A stretch of DNA of 64,000 bases, from positions 62,019,938 to 62,083,937 of the forward strand of contig CM076259.1 of NCBI GenBank assembly GCA_038380795.1, read 5' to 3'. Position 1 is the first letter of the stretch. The number at the start of each line of letters is the position of its first letter. This document shows, piece by piece, positions 63,641 through 64,000 of this stretch. The translations under genes were made by a program, and so were the position numbers. The stretch is from Pyrocephalus nanus (lineage: Eukaryota; Chordata; Aves; Passeriformes; Tyrannidae). The notes under the pieces were generated by a model that was not told the DNA's origin, ran no database searches, and was given only the letters and a program-made list of their open reading frames with translations.

Positions 63641-64000
63641 GCAGTGCTGTAAATCAGGAGCTCTATTATAGCAAGCTAGCATCACATCAGCATTAAACCA
63701 GTGAAAAGGTAAGCAGGCCCAACCCCAAAAGTCACGTTGTACATAACAATATATCTCTTGTACATTAAATGTGAGTATTTCATTAAATGTTAATTTTGTG
63801 GAAGTATCACACCTGCTGGTTTCCCCAAAGGTAAAGGGGGAATTTTTTCCCATGCTGAGTTTTCCATTAGCTGCAAGGAGAATGACATTTACCTTTAAAT
63901 TTTTAGCATACATATCACCTGTTCCCTAATCGCTGTAGTTTCAGAGGTCCTAGGAGAAGTTACAGATTTGTCTCTCCTCCAGCAAGGAGCATCCTTCTGA

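Larger units (their letters stand above)
53747..64000. other. Unique-looking noncoding DNA with candidate regulatory blocks
   Basis: Several AT-rich blocks are listed separately. Around 60.9-61.8 kb three overlapping frames (188 and 143 codons on plus, 143 on minus) occupy a GC-richer stretch. They conflict with each other and show no domain, so no gene is called. Confidence 0.55.

Overview
This window looks like nuclear DNA of a bird, most probably a songbird (passerine). No protein-coding gene can be supported in it. The organism call rests on two repeats. One is a 5'-truncated CR1 LINE (about 53473-53746, minus strand) with the usual avian CR1 3' end. The other is a full-length endogenous-retrovirus solo LTR (32194-33309, plus strand) that closely resembles LTRs I know as abundant in passerine genomes; it is flanked by a perfect 5-bp target-site duplication. 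The rest is AT-leaning, repeat-poor, single-copy-looking DNA, as expected of avian intergenic sequence or a very large intron.

Layout. 1-10 kb: unique-looking DNA, an ancient MIR-like SINE remnant (about 2990-3123), a CA/TA microsatellite (3315-3353) and an AT-rich block that may be conserved noncoding DNA (8581-8790). 10-20 kb: a degenerate palindromic MITE-like remnant (about 10286-10373), an AT-rich possible regulatory block (12340-12780), an exact 43/42-bp tandem duplication (13139-13223), and an old CR1-family 3' end (about 19325-19490, plus strand). 20-32 kb: a CpG cluster with an adjacent TATA-like motif (22113-22298), a possible short terminal exon (22697-22811), a run of three GC-rich hairpins (27202-27290), another possible 60-bp exon (29978-30037), and a second MIR-like remnant (about 30285-30405). 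32-34 kb: the solo LTR. 34-64 kb: further unique-looking DNA with several AT-rich, homeodomain-site-rich blocks that keep CpGs (notably 54010-54380 and 59700-60150), a 22-bp perfect palindrome (46512-46533), and the CR1 copy.

Open reading frames reach 204 codons at most. They overlap on both strands, show no domain I recognise, and mostly lie in GC-richer stretches, so I treat them as chance. I found no tRNA, rRNA, CRISPR array, operon or recognisable new multi-gene system. What is worth following up is noncoding: the candidate regulatory blocks, the hairpin cluster, the long palindrome, the dated solo-LTR insertion and the two weak exon candidates. Family names for old repeats come from remembered consensus patterns, without any alignment search.
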